NCBI RefSeq assembly: GCF_029846175.1
Contig: NZ_JARWAC010000007.1
Location: 496,001-560,000 of the forward strand
DNA: 64,000 nt
Direction: 5' to 3'
Source of the DNA: Sphaerisporangium sp. TRM90804
GTDB lineage: Bacteria > Actinomycetota > Actinomycetes > Streptosporangiales > Streptosporangiaceae
The first letter of the stretch is position 1. The number at the start of each line of letters is the position of its first letter. The notes under the pieces were generated by a model. It did not search any database. It had not been told where the DNA came from and saw nothing but the letters and a program-made list of their open reading frames with translations. The translations under genes were made by a program, and so were the position numbers. Positions 41,946 through 49,847 of the stretch are shown here, piece by piece.

Positions 41946-42466
41946 TTCGCTTCCCCGATGACGCGCTGATCCGCCTCGACAGGCAGGCACAGCAGGCCTG
42001 GCACGGCCCCCACCAGCTGAACCTGTCCCCGACCGCCTACCGCCTGCTGCTTCACCTGGTCGACCATGCAGGAGCGGTCGCCACCTACGAGGAGCTGCTG
42101 CGCGCGGTATGGGGCGGCAAGCAGCTGCGTGACCTGCGGACCGTCCACACCCACGTCCGGATCCTGCGTGGGGCCCTGGGCGGGGTGGCCGCAGGGCACT
42201 ACATCACCACGGTGCGCGGCGTGGGCTACCGCCTGGAGACCAGCGCCGTACCCAGGCCCGGCGCCCCGGCGCCGGTCGTACGGCCGGATCGGCAGCCCCG
42301 GCTACCGCTGCGCGTCGTCCAACGTCAGATGCTCTACGACGCGAACGGCGAGCTGGTCGCGGTCGCAATGACCGCGCAGGTTGCGCACTGGCTGGCCGCC
42401 CGAATTGCGGAGCCGGATGCACCGGCGCAGATCACGACAGGGAGCACCGCACGCCATGGCCACTGA
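41942..42466 (+). CDS. Second receiver-less OmpR/PhoB-type winged-helix protein
   Basis: 174 residues, a paralogue of the protein at 40548: same opening (IRFPDDALIRLDR against ELWPDDGLIRIDR), the same YITTVRGVGYRL end of the winged helix, and the shared module as YDANGELVAVAMTAQVAHWLA. It starts in an ATGA overlap. The two may bind as a heterodimer or to related sites. Confidence 0.82.
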   Translation: MIRFPDDALIRLDRQAQQAWHGPHQLNLSPTAYRLLLHLVDHAGAVATYEELLRAVWGGKQLRDLRTVHTHVRILRGALGGVAAGHYITTVRGVGYRLETSAVPRPGAPAPVVRPDRQPRLPLRVVQRQMLYDANGELVAVAMTAQVAHWLAARIAEPDAPAQITTGSTARHGH

Positions 42467-43073
42467 ACCCCAGTCATGGCCCATCCGTGTCACCTTCACC
42501 TGGACTGGCCCGTCCGCATGCCTGCGCCACCTGGAACAAGGCGGCACCTTGGAGCACCGCCACGGCCACGACTACGCCTGGACCGTCACCCTGACGGGCG
42601 ACGTCGGCCCCGGCACCGTAGAGCAGCGAGAGGGTCGGGCCATGTGGCTCGCCGAGGACGCCCTGGCTGCGCATCTTGGGAGCGTGCTGGAGCAGACCAA
42701 CGACCCGGCACCGTACTTCACCCACCACGCTACCGAGCTACAGCTGGCGCCGATGGTTGGCGACCCCGACCAGACCGCCGACCGCCGCGCCGAGTGGGCC
42801 ACGCGCCAGAATCCAGAGTGGTCATCCGACCACCCACAGCCACCTCTGCCGGGCGACGAGGGCCCGGCCGGTAGCCCGGCGTACCCTCGCACCGTCACCG
42901 ACGACCAGAAGACCTGGGACGTCGCGCCCGAGGAGCGGCCGGAAAGGGCTTCCCGGTTCACCTGCCCGCGGTGCGGCCGCAGCTCAGCCCACCCCACCGA
43001 CACGGCAGAGGGCTACTGCGGTGCCTGCCACGACTGGACCGGTACCCCGGCCAGCGAGCCGAGCCGCCCGTGA
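42456..43073 (+). CDS. Prophage protein with C-terminal zinc ribbon
   Basis: 205 residues. The beta-rich N-terminal half (IRVTFTWTGPSACLRHL, HDYAWTVTLTGD) is unassigned. The C-terminus FTCPRCGRSS...YCGACHDW is a zinc ribbon. The ATG overlaps the previous gene. Confidence 0.7.
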   Translation: MATEPQSWPIRVTFTWTGPSACLRHLEQGGTLEHRHGHDYAWTVTLTGDVGPGTVEQREGRAMWLAEDALAAHLGSVLEQTNDPAPYFTHHATELQLAPMVGDPDQTADRRAEWATRQNPEWSSDHPQPPLPGDEGPAGSPAYPRTVTDDQKTWDVAPEERPERASRFTCPRCGRSSAHPTDTAEGYCGACHDWTGTPASEPSRP

Positions 43074-43957
43074 CCCTGCCCTGCCCCGTGCCTCGCTGCG
43101 ACCGCGTCATGCCCGGCATCCGCCCCATCTGCTGGGCATGCGACGCCGAACTCCAGCGCGACCTCGCAGAGGTGCCCGCCCTGGAGGTGGACCTGGGGGT
43201 GACGCTCAGCCGCCAGACCCGAACCGGGGACCGCGAAGGCGGCCGCCCGGCCGAGACGGCCCTGCCATGGGACCAGCGCGCGGCCACGGCCGCGGCCGAG
43301 CTGCACGCCACGCTCGTGCGCTGGCATCGCGTACTGGCCAAGGGCGCGCCCCGCGTGGCCGGCCCGATCTGCCTTGAGTGCCGGCACTCAAGCTGCGAGT
43401 GGAGCGATCTCGGCCGCGCGCCCGCTGACACCCTCGCCGACATCTCCCGCTGGGTGATCCGCCATCGCGTCCGTCTCCTGCGGCATCCGGCGGTGGCCGA
43501 GGCGGTCGATGACCTGCGCGCCGCGGTGAGGGGCGCGCGTCGCGCGATCGACCGGCCGCCAGCCACCTGGTACGCGGGCCCGTGTAGATGCGGGGCCGAC
43601 CTTAACGCCCGACACGGCGCGCCGATGATCCGGTGTCGGGCGTGCGGCGCGCACGTCACCACCGCGGCGCAGGTGCGGTGGCTGCTCGCCGAGGCGGCGG
43701 ATCATCTCGGCACGGCCACCGAGATAGCCCGGCTGTTGCACCCGTCCGGCATGAACGTCACCGCCGCGATGATCCGCGGCTACGCCCACCGCGGCGCCCT
43801 GGTCGCACGTGGGCGCGCCGGTCACCCGCTGTACCGGATCGGCGACGTGCTGGATCTCCTGGGCGGCGTGCTGCGGCCAGCCGGCCCCGCATGCGTGACG
43901 TGCCAGCACCGCACCTGCCAGCAGATCCGGGGCAAGAGAGTCCTGCCCGTAGCGTGA
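43070..43957 (+). CDS. Zinc-finger protein with MerR-like HTH, last gene of the early operon
   Basis: 295 residues from a GTG in a GTGA overlap. It has three Cys clusters (CPVPRC...CWAC, CLECRHSSC, CRCGADLN with CRACGAHV), then an HTH (TATEIARLLHPSGMNVTAAMIRGYAHRG) and a recognition-like end LVARGRAGHPLYRIGDVLDL. DNA binding is likely. It ends seven bases from the convergent leftward operon. Confidence 0.75.
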   Translation: MTLPCPVPRCDRVMPGIRPICWACDAELQRDLAEVPALEVDLGVTLSRQTRTGDREGGRPAETALPWDQRAATAAAELHATLVRWHRVLAKGAPRVAGPICLECRHSSCEWSDLGRAPADTLADISRWVIRHRVRLLRHPAVAEAVDDLRAAVRGARRAIDRPPATWYAGPCRCGADLNARHGAPMIRCRACGAHVTTAAQVRWLLAEAADHLGTATEIARLLHPSGMNVTAAMIRGYAHRGALVARGRAGHPLYRIGDVLDLLGGVLRPAGPACVTCQHRTCQQIRGKRVLPVA

Positions 43958-43964
43958 GGGACCG

Positions 43965-44405
43965 TCAGCCGTTGCCGCTTTCGTCGGGGTGGCTCTTGCG
44001 CGGGCGGCCCCCTCCCGCGCCTCGGCCGGGGCGAGCGGCGATCACCAGGTCCAGGGCTGCGCGCCGGATGTGCGCGACGCCCCCGACCTCGGACCAGCCG
44101 GGGAGCCGCCCGACCATGCGGTCATGACGCACCGTGCTGTACTCCACGCCCAAGTATTCGGCGGTGTCCTGCTCGTCCAGCAGGTCCTCCGGGTGCGGCC
44201 GGCCGATCGGCCACACTGGCAGCGGGCGCCCATCGCGAGCGGCTTCCACCTGGGCGCGGTCGTAGAGCGCCGTCTTGCGGCCGGGGTTCAGCGGCCGGAG
44301 CCCGTACCGGCCGGCGACCTTGGCGTTGCGCCACGTCGAGTACGCCTTGCCGAGGATCTGCGCGGCCTGGCGGCCGGTGACCGCGTCGCGGCCGTGCGGG
44401 ATCAA
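43965..44405 (-). CDS. Double-HTH DNA-binding protein with AT-hook-like tail
   Basis: 146 residues with two helix-turn-helix segments (TGRQAAQILGKAYSTWRNAK and DEQDTAEYLGVEYSTVRHDR). A C-terminal GAGGGRPRKSH resembles an AT-hook. The start overlaps the stop of the upstream gene (ATGA). It is likely a regulator. Confidence 0.75.
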   Translation of the reverse strand: MIPHGRDAVTGRQAAQILGKAYSTWRNAKVAGRYGLRPLNPGRKTALYDRAQVEAARDGRPLPVWPIGRPHPEDLLDEQDTAEYLGVEYSTVRHDRMVGRLPGWSEVGGVAHIRRAALDLVIAARPGRGAGGGRPRKSHPDESGNG

Positions 44406-44641
44406 GCGTCCCCCAGGGGTTCGTACGGCTCGGTGGGGTTGGGGTTGTAGTCACGGAACATGACCTCCGCCCCGTGCTCGTCGACCACGCGAAGGTGAAG
44501 CCAGAGCTCGGTGGTGCCCTCGCTGGTAGCGGCGGCCTGGGCGTGGGCCTGGCGGCACAGATCGTCCACCGCGGCCTCGGCCTCTGCGACGGTGGGGCGG
44601 GAGGCAAGGACGTTGTTCAGGTCGTCGCGGATCTCATACAT
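44402..44641 (-). CDS. Small prophage hypothetical protein
   Basis: 79 residues (ELWLHLRVVDEHGAEVMF), alpha/beta, not recognised. AAAGGAAG lies three bases before the ATG at 44641. Confidence 0.7.
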   Translation of the reverse strand: MYEIRDDLNNVLASRPTVAEAEAAVDDLCRQAHAQAAATSEGTTELWLHLRVVDEHGAEVMFRDYNPNPTEPYEPLGDA

Positions 44642-44729
44642 GATCTTCCTTTCTCTGGGGCCGACACCAGCATGGGGCGGGGCCGGCTGGTCGCGAGGAG
44701 CCGAATCGAATTCTGTGGATACGCGGATA

Positions 44730-44758
44730 CAGGGGGCGGGCTGAGTGCCCGCCCCCTG
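44730..44758. terminator. Terminator after the gene ending at 44761
   Basis: A 12-base stem (CAGGGGGCGGGC) with a 5-base loop, immediately after the stop codon. Confidence 0.85.
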
Positions 44759-44760
44759 CG

Positions 44761-45216
44761 TCACAGACCGCGAAAGACCTTCCAAGCCAGGTCGTAAGCC
44801 GCTGTCCAGACCTTGATCTGGGACTCGGCGGCGGCCCGGTCGTCCATGATGACCACCAGCGGCCCGACCCGCACCCGCAGTTCCCCGCACCCGCTGGGGC
44901 TGTGCAGGGGTGTCTTCCCCTGGACGTCCCGGCCGGTGATCCGCCCGGCCAGGGCCACCGACACCCAGACCATCGAGCCGGGGTCCAGCATGTAGCCGGG
45001 CGCCGCATCGCCGGAGGGGAAGATCTTCGGTAGGGCGGCCGCCGCGTCTCTCCAGACCCGCTGGGCGGAGTGGGCGGCGTCCATGTCACCGATGGTGATC
45101 ACCGCGCCTGGGGTGTAGACCCGGACCGCGTCCCGGAAGATCTCCGTCGCCGTGTCGTGCTCTCCGGCGTACCGGAGGGTCACCGTTGCGCGGCGGTCGG
45201 CCTTGATCTTCATCAT
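44761..45216 (-). CDS. Prophage hypothetical protein
   Basis: 151 residues from the ATG at 45216 (GAGGAG upstream). Alpha/beta sequence with SMVWVSVALAGRITGRDV and LRVRVGPLVVIMDD; no family recognised. It is leftward, with its own terminator. Confidence 0.7.
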   Translation of the reverse strand: MMKIKADRRATVTLRYAGEHDTATEIFRDAVRVYTPGAVITIGDMDAAHSAQRVWRDAAAALPKIFPSGDAAPGYMLDPGSMVWVSVALAGRITGRDVQGKTPLHSPSGCGELRVRVGPLVVIMDDRAAAESQIKVWTAAYDLAWKVFRGL

Positions 45217-45553
45217 CCGAGGCTCCTCTCTTGAGTTTTCAACCTGTCGCCGATCGGAGTTCCGACCCCCTCCCGACACAGAAAACATTACCACAGTCGT
45301 GCACCGATGGCGGGTGCTCTACGCACTCCGAAGGTAAAGAAAATCCAAGGTCAGGAGCTCCAGGAAGGAGGCGTCACCATTTCGGCCGGCCCGACGAAAA
45401 CCAAAGACCGGCGAGCGGGGCCCGAGGGCCCTTAATCGGAAGCTCGCCGGTCTCTCGGTTGAAACTCCTCCAGAGGAGGACCTCCATCTTAGGCGCCAGG
45501 GCCTACGGCGCCCCCCCTGCGACGCAGCAGGTCCCTGGCGCTACCGTCCGCCC
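45217..45553. other. Intergenic region with two hairpins
   Basis: No gene is seen. 45405-45453 holds a 12-base stem (AGACCGGCGAGC) around a GGGCCC-rich loop. 45493-45541 pairs GCGCCAGGG with CCCTGGCGC and would end the leftward gene at 45554. The promoter of the gene starting at 45216 should lie near 45240-45300, where the sequence is AT-richer. Confidence 0.6.
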
Positions 45554-45782
45554 CTACTGCGCGTCCGGCTGCCAGCCCTCCGGCGCCTCCACCGTGCTGC
45601 TGTTCCCGCACCGGCAGGAGAACTCCACCCCGGCCTCGATGTCGGAATGGTGGAACCCCCGCCGGGTACGGGCTGCCGCCGCCCCAGACCGCGACCGAAC
45701 GCCGCGTCGGCGGGATGTACCTGATCCAGATCATTTGGTCGTCGCGCTCGCAGGCATTGCAGCGCGGCTGGTTGTCGGCCAT
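45554..45782 (-). pseudogene. Small zinc-ribbon gene interrupted by a one-base frameshift
   Basis: From the ATG at 45782 the frame reads MADNQPRCNACERDDQMIW... to a run of five C on the plus strand (45656-45660). Removing one base from that run joins it to PAGFHHSDIEAGVEFSCRC and a natural end EGWQPDAQ at 45554. The restored protein is about 75 residues with CNAC and CRCG zinc ligands. This could be a real inactivation, a homopolymer sequencing error or a slippage site. Confidence 0.6.
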
Positions 45783-46065
45783 GGCTGGCCCCCCTTGGTT
45801 GTGACCACCCCCCGTGGGTGATCGACGGGCGTATCAAATACGGCCAAAGGGTTAAGGTCAATCGAGCCTGCCCGGTGGTGCTGGTTGACGTTGACCTGGG
45901 TGAACGCCGTCCTGTGATCGACTGGTCGCAAGAGCCTCGTGACGGGCTCGGCCCGACCTCCAAGAGTCGGAGCCCCAACTAACTTCCTTGTACTCGTTGA
46001 CGCGAGGATTCCCTCCACGCATACTTAATTGTAGTCAGTACAACGAAGTTTCTGGGGAGGGCACC
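45783..46065. promoter_or_regulatory. Promoter region of the DUF932 gene
   Basis: TTGACG (45997-46002) and CATACT (46020-46025) are 17 bases apart. TTGTACT (45988-45994) and AGTACAA (46037-46043) flank this promoter as an inverted repeat, a likely operator. Confidence 0.6.
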
Positions 46066-47322
46066 ATGACCACCACGCTCGACGTCAACGCCGCATTTGC
46101 CGCCACCAAGGCCGACCAGCTCGCCGCCCAGCGCGCCGACCGCGACCGCCGCATCCAGGCCGAGACCGACAAGGCCGCCTGGATCGAGCGCGAGGTCGCC
46201 GAAGGCCGCATGACCCAGGTCGGCGCCGACCGGTACCGCGTCACCCAGGGCTGGGACGCCGGGGAGGCTTTCACCGTCCGCCGCAACCTCGCCGGGCAGA
46301 TCGCCGAGGTGGTCGCCGAGCACGGCCTGGACGTCGCCGCCGACGGCACCGTGGCCCTGTACAGCGCGGTCCCCGCCTGGCACGGACTCGGCCAGATCAT
46401 CCCCGGCGGGATCAGTGACATCGACGAGGTACTGCGCCTGGCCGGGATCGACTGGGACGTAGCCTGCCGCGAGGTGCGCTACAGCTTCATGGGCCCCGCC
46501 GAGGACGCGCCCACGCTGCGCACCGCCGACGGCTTCCACGTCACCCTGCGCGAGGACACCGGCCAGGCCCTGGGCGTCGTCGGCAGCCGGTACGAGGTCA
46601 TCCAGAACCGCCGGATCTTCGAGTTCCTGGAGGAGCTCGTGGAACAGGGCGTGGTCTGGGAGTCCGCCGGAAGCCTGCGCGGCGGCCGCCGGGTCTTCGT
46701 CTCCATGCGCGTCCCGGAGAACATCGTGGTCGACCCCGGCGGCCTGAATGACGAGATCACCCTGTTCATCGCCGCGATCAACAGCCACGACGGCAGCAGC
46801 AAGGCCGAAACCGTGGTGACGCCGTGGCGGCCCGTCTGCAAGAACACCGAGCGGTTCGCCGTAAGGGACGCCCGCTTCCGCTGGGGCATCCGGCACACTG
46901 CCGGTGCCCTGGACCGGCTCGACGAGGCCCGGCGCAGTCTCGGCCTGACCCGCAAGTACGGCGAGGCGTGGGCTTCGGAGGAGACCACGCTCGCGCGCAC
47001 CAAGCTGGACACCGGCGAGTTCCACCGGATCATCGGCGAGCTGTGGCCGCTGGAGGAGGGCGCGACCGGCCGCGCGCTCACCTACGCCGGGCTGCGCTAC
47101 GAGCACCTGGACGCGATGTTCCGCGCCGAGTCCGAGCGCGTCGGCAGGACCGCCTACGCGGCCGAGCGGGCTGTGACCGACTACCTCGATCACGTCGCCC
47201 CCCGCCGCCCCGGCCGCACGATGACCGAGGAGGTCGCGCGCGCCACCGCCCTGCTGGAGGGGACGGACGACGAGCTGAAGTCCAAGGCCCACAAGAAGCT
47301 GATGCAGCTCGTTCGCCGCTGA
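46066..47322 (+). CDS. DUF932 (TIGR03299) phage/plasmid protein
   Basis: 418 residues from the ATG at 46066, with GGGGAGGG four bases upstream. The family core is visible (SAVPAWHGLGQII, GVVGSRYEVIQNRRIFEFLEEL, WRPVCKNTERFAV). DUF932 proteins are widespread on phages and plasmids; their role is not established, though recombination or replication links have been suggested. It has its own promoter. Confidence 0.88.
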   Translation: MTTTLDVNAAFAATKADQLAAQRADRDRRIQAETDKAAWIEREVAEGRMTQVGADRYRVTQGWDAGEAFTVRRNLAGQIAEVVAEHGLDVAADGTVALYSAVPAWHGLGQIIPGGISDIDEVLRLAGIDWDVACREVRYSFMGPAEDAPTLRTADGFHVTLREDTGQALGVVGSRYEVIQNRRIFEFLEELVEQGVVWESAGSLRGGRRVFVSMRVPENIVVDPGGLNDEITLFIAAINSHDGSSKAETVVTPWRPVCKNTERFAVRDARFRWGIRHTAGALDRLDEARRSLGLTRKYGEAWASEETTLARTKLDTGEFHRIIGELWPLEEGATGRALTYAGLRYEHLDAMFRAESERVGRTAYAAERAVTDYLDHVAPRRPGRTMTEEVARATALLEGTDDELKSKAHKKLMQLVRR

Positions 47323-47330
47323 ACATCCCG

Positions 47331-47356
47331 GGGCGGCCCCCACGTGGGCCGCCCCA
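47331..47356. terminator. Hairpin after the DUF932 gene
   Basis: A perfect 10-base stem (GGGGCGGCCC) and 6-base loop. Confidence 0.7.
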
Positions 47357-47375
47357 CCTCCCACGGAGCACCCAC

Positions 47376-47588
47376 ATGATCATCCCGGACGACATCGCCA
47401 CCCGCTTCACCGACGCCTTCGACCCCCTCGTGGCCGCCGAGGTGGCCCAGAGCCTGACCTGCTCCGAAGTGGACGCCCTGGCCGACCTGCTGACCGCGCT
47501 CGGCCGCCCCGATCTCGCCGCGGAGTGGGTGGACGCTCACGCCGACCAGGACGACCAGGGCGACGCGCACTACCGCCAGCCGCACTGA
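47376..47588 (+). CDS. Small acidic protein downstream of DUF932
   Basis: 70 residues (SEVDALADLLTALGRPDLAAEWVDAH). Small acidic proteins of this kind often follow DUF932 genes. GGAG precedes the ATG. The function is unknown. Confidence 0.7.
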   Translation: MIIPDDIATRFTDAFDPLVAAEVAQSLTCSEVDALADLLTALGRPDLAAEWVDAHADQDDQGDAHYRQPH

Positions 47589-47599
47589 CCTCCCGAACC

Positions 47600-47660
47600 C
47601 CTGAGGGCCGGACACGCGACCCGGGACCTACGTCCCTTCGACTCGCTTCCGGCCCTCAGG
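47600..47660. repeat. Inverted repeat with long loop
   Basis: CCTGAGGGCCGG (47600-47611) and its exact complement (47649-47660) flank 37 bases. It may act as a terminator or processing site. Confidence 0.6.
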
Positions 47661-47690
47661 CATTCCACGGCAGGAAAGGAGATCTTCCCC

Positions 47691-48005
47691 ATGGCTCCAG
47701 CCGGCGCGCACGCCCCTCCGCGTCACCACCCCCATAATCTTCCTATGACTGAGGACGATGCCGACCGCGACGTCTGGTGGACCATGGCCGACATCGCTGA
47801 GCACCTCGGCCTGAGAGTGCGCAGCGTCCGGACCTACCGCACCGCCGGCATCCTCCCCCGGGAGGATCACATGTTCGGCCGCACACCGGTGTGGCGGCCG
47901 GCCACCATCACCGGCTGGCAGCGCCCCGGGCAAGGGGCCGGCGGCGGCAGGCCCCGTAAGGACGCCACCGTGCCTCCAGAGCTCAGGCCTCAACCTCCGC
48001 AGTGA
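47691..48005 (+). CDS. MerR-like HTH protein with AT-hook-like tail
   Basis: 104 residues. WTMADIAEHLGLRVRSVRTYRTAGILPRED is a MerR-type HTH, and GAGGGRPRK near the C-terminus matches the tail of the protein at 43965. The ATG at 47691 follows AAAGGAG; a later ATG at 47745 is possible. It overlaps the convergent next gene by 23 bases. Confidence 0.75.
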   Translation: MAPAGAHAPPRHHPHNLPMTEDDADRDVWWTMADIAEHLGLRVRSVRTYRTAGILPREDHMFGRTPVWRPATITGWQRPGQGAGGGRPRKDATVPPELRPQPPQ

Positions 48006-48225
48006 TCCAGGGCGGACGGTAGTCGGGGCCGACGTGCACCTTCTGAAGGCGCTGACCTCGAGGGCAGGGACACTTCGGCGCGAGGCACTCATAGATCACA
48101 TACGTGGTCCCTCGTGGCCGCCACTCGCGAGTGTTCCGATCCCATGACTTGATCACTTCTCCGTCCCATTCGTGGATCACTGCCGGCTCGTTCGCCGGGC
48201 ACCATGTACACCTTGGCTCGTCCAC
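47983..48225 (-). CDS. Small Cys-rich zinc-binding-like protein
   Basis: 80 residues from the GTG at 48225 (AAGGGGGG upstream). CTWCPANEP and CLAPKCPCPRG supply metal ligands around a beta-rich centre. No family is recognised. Confidence 0.65.
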   Translation of the reverse strand: MDEPRCTWCPANEPAVIHEWDGEVIKSWDRNTREWRPRGTTYVIYECLAPKCPCPRGQRLQKVHVGPDYRPPWITAEVEA

Positions 48226-48716
48226 TGTCGGACCCCCCTTCTGGCCGTCTGCACACCAACGGACGATGTGCACACCTCCGGGCGGAGGCGGCTGTAGTAG
48301 ACCAGATAAGTGAACTAAGCGCAGGTTTGAGGTTTCCGCAGGTCAGAGGCGTTACATGACAGACAGCATGCGCAAACGCATCGTCGTGATCAGCTGACAC
48401 GATCAGGCCCGCTCAGTGCGGGCAGCGGGCGCTCTGATCGCCGAGCCGTCGACGAGCGCCCCGACGCCCAAGGCCGGCCGCACCTGCTCTACCGGATCGG
48501 CGACATGCTGCCTTCTCGCTGGCAATGCCGGCCCTGATCAGAGCTGCACACCCAGTATGTTCGCAACACCTGTTGGCAACTCCGAGCCGGGAGGGTGCCA
48601 CGTGATGGCGATCGCTTGACTAAGTGCTGCTTCACCTGGGGATATGTTCAGTTGGCGACGAGTTGACATGCACTCGCCAAGTACGTCCAACGCTTGCGAT
48701 TTTCGCAATTAGAACA
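48226..48716. promoter_or_regulatory. Intergenic region with gene remnant and operators for the Xre-ImmA gene
   Basis: Three things are visible. GTTTCCGCAGGTCAGAGG at 48332 resembles motifs before the terminase. A frame around 48451-48540 reads GRPHLLYRIGDML, like the end of the protein at 43070, and looks like a remnant. TTGGCGA (48652-48658) faces TCGCCAA (48674-48680), and TTGCGA-TTT-TCGCAA (48694-48708) is a perfect hairpin overlapping a -35 box. Confidence 0.55.
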
Positions 48717-48722
48717 TAGAGT
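48694..48722 (+). promoter_or_regulatory. Promoter and operator of the Xre-ImmA gene
   Basis: The -35 TTGCGA (48694-48699) and -10 TAGAGT (48717-48722) are 17 bases apart, and the ATG follows six bases later (leaderless). The -35 lies inside the palindrome TTGCGA-TTT-TCGCAA, as expected for self-repression by the Xre protein. Confidence 0.65.
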
Positions 48723-48728
48723 CGGGCT

Positions 48729-49847
48729 ATGGGTGGGGACACAAGCAAGCGGATCCAACAGCTGATAGCAGAGAGTGATCTCAATCAAACCGAGTTCGCC
48801 GCTAGGGTCGGCCTCGACGCACCCAAGTTTTCGAAGTCGCTAAGTGGAACCCGGCGCTTCACCTCCTTGGACCTGGCCCGTATCGCCGAGGTAGGAGGGG
48901 TGACTGTCGACTGGCTGCTCGGCATCGACAAGCCTGCGCCCGCCCTGGCCGCCCGCAGTCGCGACGTGACGACCTCCGAGAAGCAGGCCATCGCTGAGGC
49001 GCAACGACTGGCACAATTCTGGTCAGACCTGGCCTTCCTCAACTACAGGCAACCGCGGGTAGACCTAGGATCGACTCCTCGCCGAAGTTCGTGCCTCGTT
49101 CAAGGCCGCGAACTCGCGGAGTCGGCTCTAGAGCACGCGGCGAAGCGCGGCGTCGAACCCTGGCGAATGCGAGATCTCGCTCCCCTGGTCGAGGATGTAT
49201 TCGGAATCGACGTTCGGATCATGCCTTTCGCCAACGGCTACGACGGTCTGAGCTGGGGCGACGACACCTGCAAACTCATGGTGGTTGCCACGTCCGAAGT
49301 CCCCGCACGCCAGCGGTTCAATATCGCTCATGAGCTTGGTCATCTCCTCGCTGGCGACGATCAAGGTCTTCACCTCGATGCCAACATGAGCGATGCGGAG
49401 CACAGGAAAGACCCTTCGGAAAAGCGGGCCAACGCATTCGCCACCGAGTTCCTGCTTCCGAGAAAAGTACTCCAGGAAAAGACGAAGAACATCGCATGGT
49501 CTGACCGGTCATTTGCCGAGCTAGCCTGTGATCTATGGGTCTCTCCCGTTAACCTCGCCTGGCGGTTGTATAACCTCAAACTGATCACCAGCGAGCAGTG
49601 CAGCAGGTTCCGCAGTATGCGAGGGATCGATACCGCCCTGCTCGCCGAGCGGATGGATCTTCACTGGCAGTGGATCGCCTCCGCAGGTCAACCCAGAGTC
49701 TCGGTGCCCCTGATACGGGCGGCCTTCCTGGCCTATCAGCGAGGTGACGCGACACTGCGGCCCCTCGCCAACATCATCGGCGTGGACACCGATTTCCTAC
49801 GACACGCCATAGACGGAGCACGAGAGGAATCTCCTGTTTCCTCATGA
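48729..49847 (+). CDS. Xre-family HTH fused to ImmA/IrrE-type zinc metalloprotease domain
   Basis: 372 residues. Residues 8-65 form the Xre HTH (LNQTEFAARVGLDAPKFSKSLSG). From about 120 an ImmA/IrrE (DUF955, COG2856) peptidase domain follows, with HELGH at 201-205 and the third ligand Glu231 before RANAFATEFLLP. Such proteins act as antitoxin-like repressors or cleave a phage repressor. The next gene overlaps by ATGA and encodes a PIN-like protein, so the pair looks like a toxin-antitoxin or defence unit. GC content is lower than in flanking phage genes. Confidence 0.85.
   Translation: MGGDTSKRIQQLIAESDLNQTEFAARVGLDAPKFSKSLSGTRRFTSLDLARIAEVGGVTVDWLLGIDKPAPALAARSRDVTTSEKQAIAEAQRLAQFWSDLAFLNYRQPRVDLGSTPRRSSCLVQGRELAESALEHAAKRGVEPWRMRDLAPLVEDVFGIDVRIMPFANGYDGLSWGDDTCKLMVVATSEVPARQRFNIAHELGHLLAGDDQGLHLDANMSDAEHRKDPSEKRANAFATEFLLPRKVLQEKTKNIAWSDRSFAELACDLWVSPVNLAWRLYNLKLITSEQCSRFRSMRGIDTALLAERMDLHWQWIASAGQPRVSVPLIRAAFLAYQRGDATLRPLANIIGVDTDFLRHAIDGAREESPVSS

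Noticed and set aside
48416-48619. 67-codon plus-strand frame
   Set aside because: Low-quality sequence with no start context; the adjacent frame contains a recognisable gene remnant instead.
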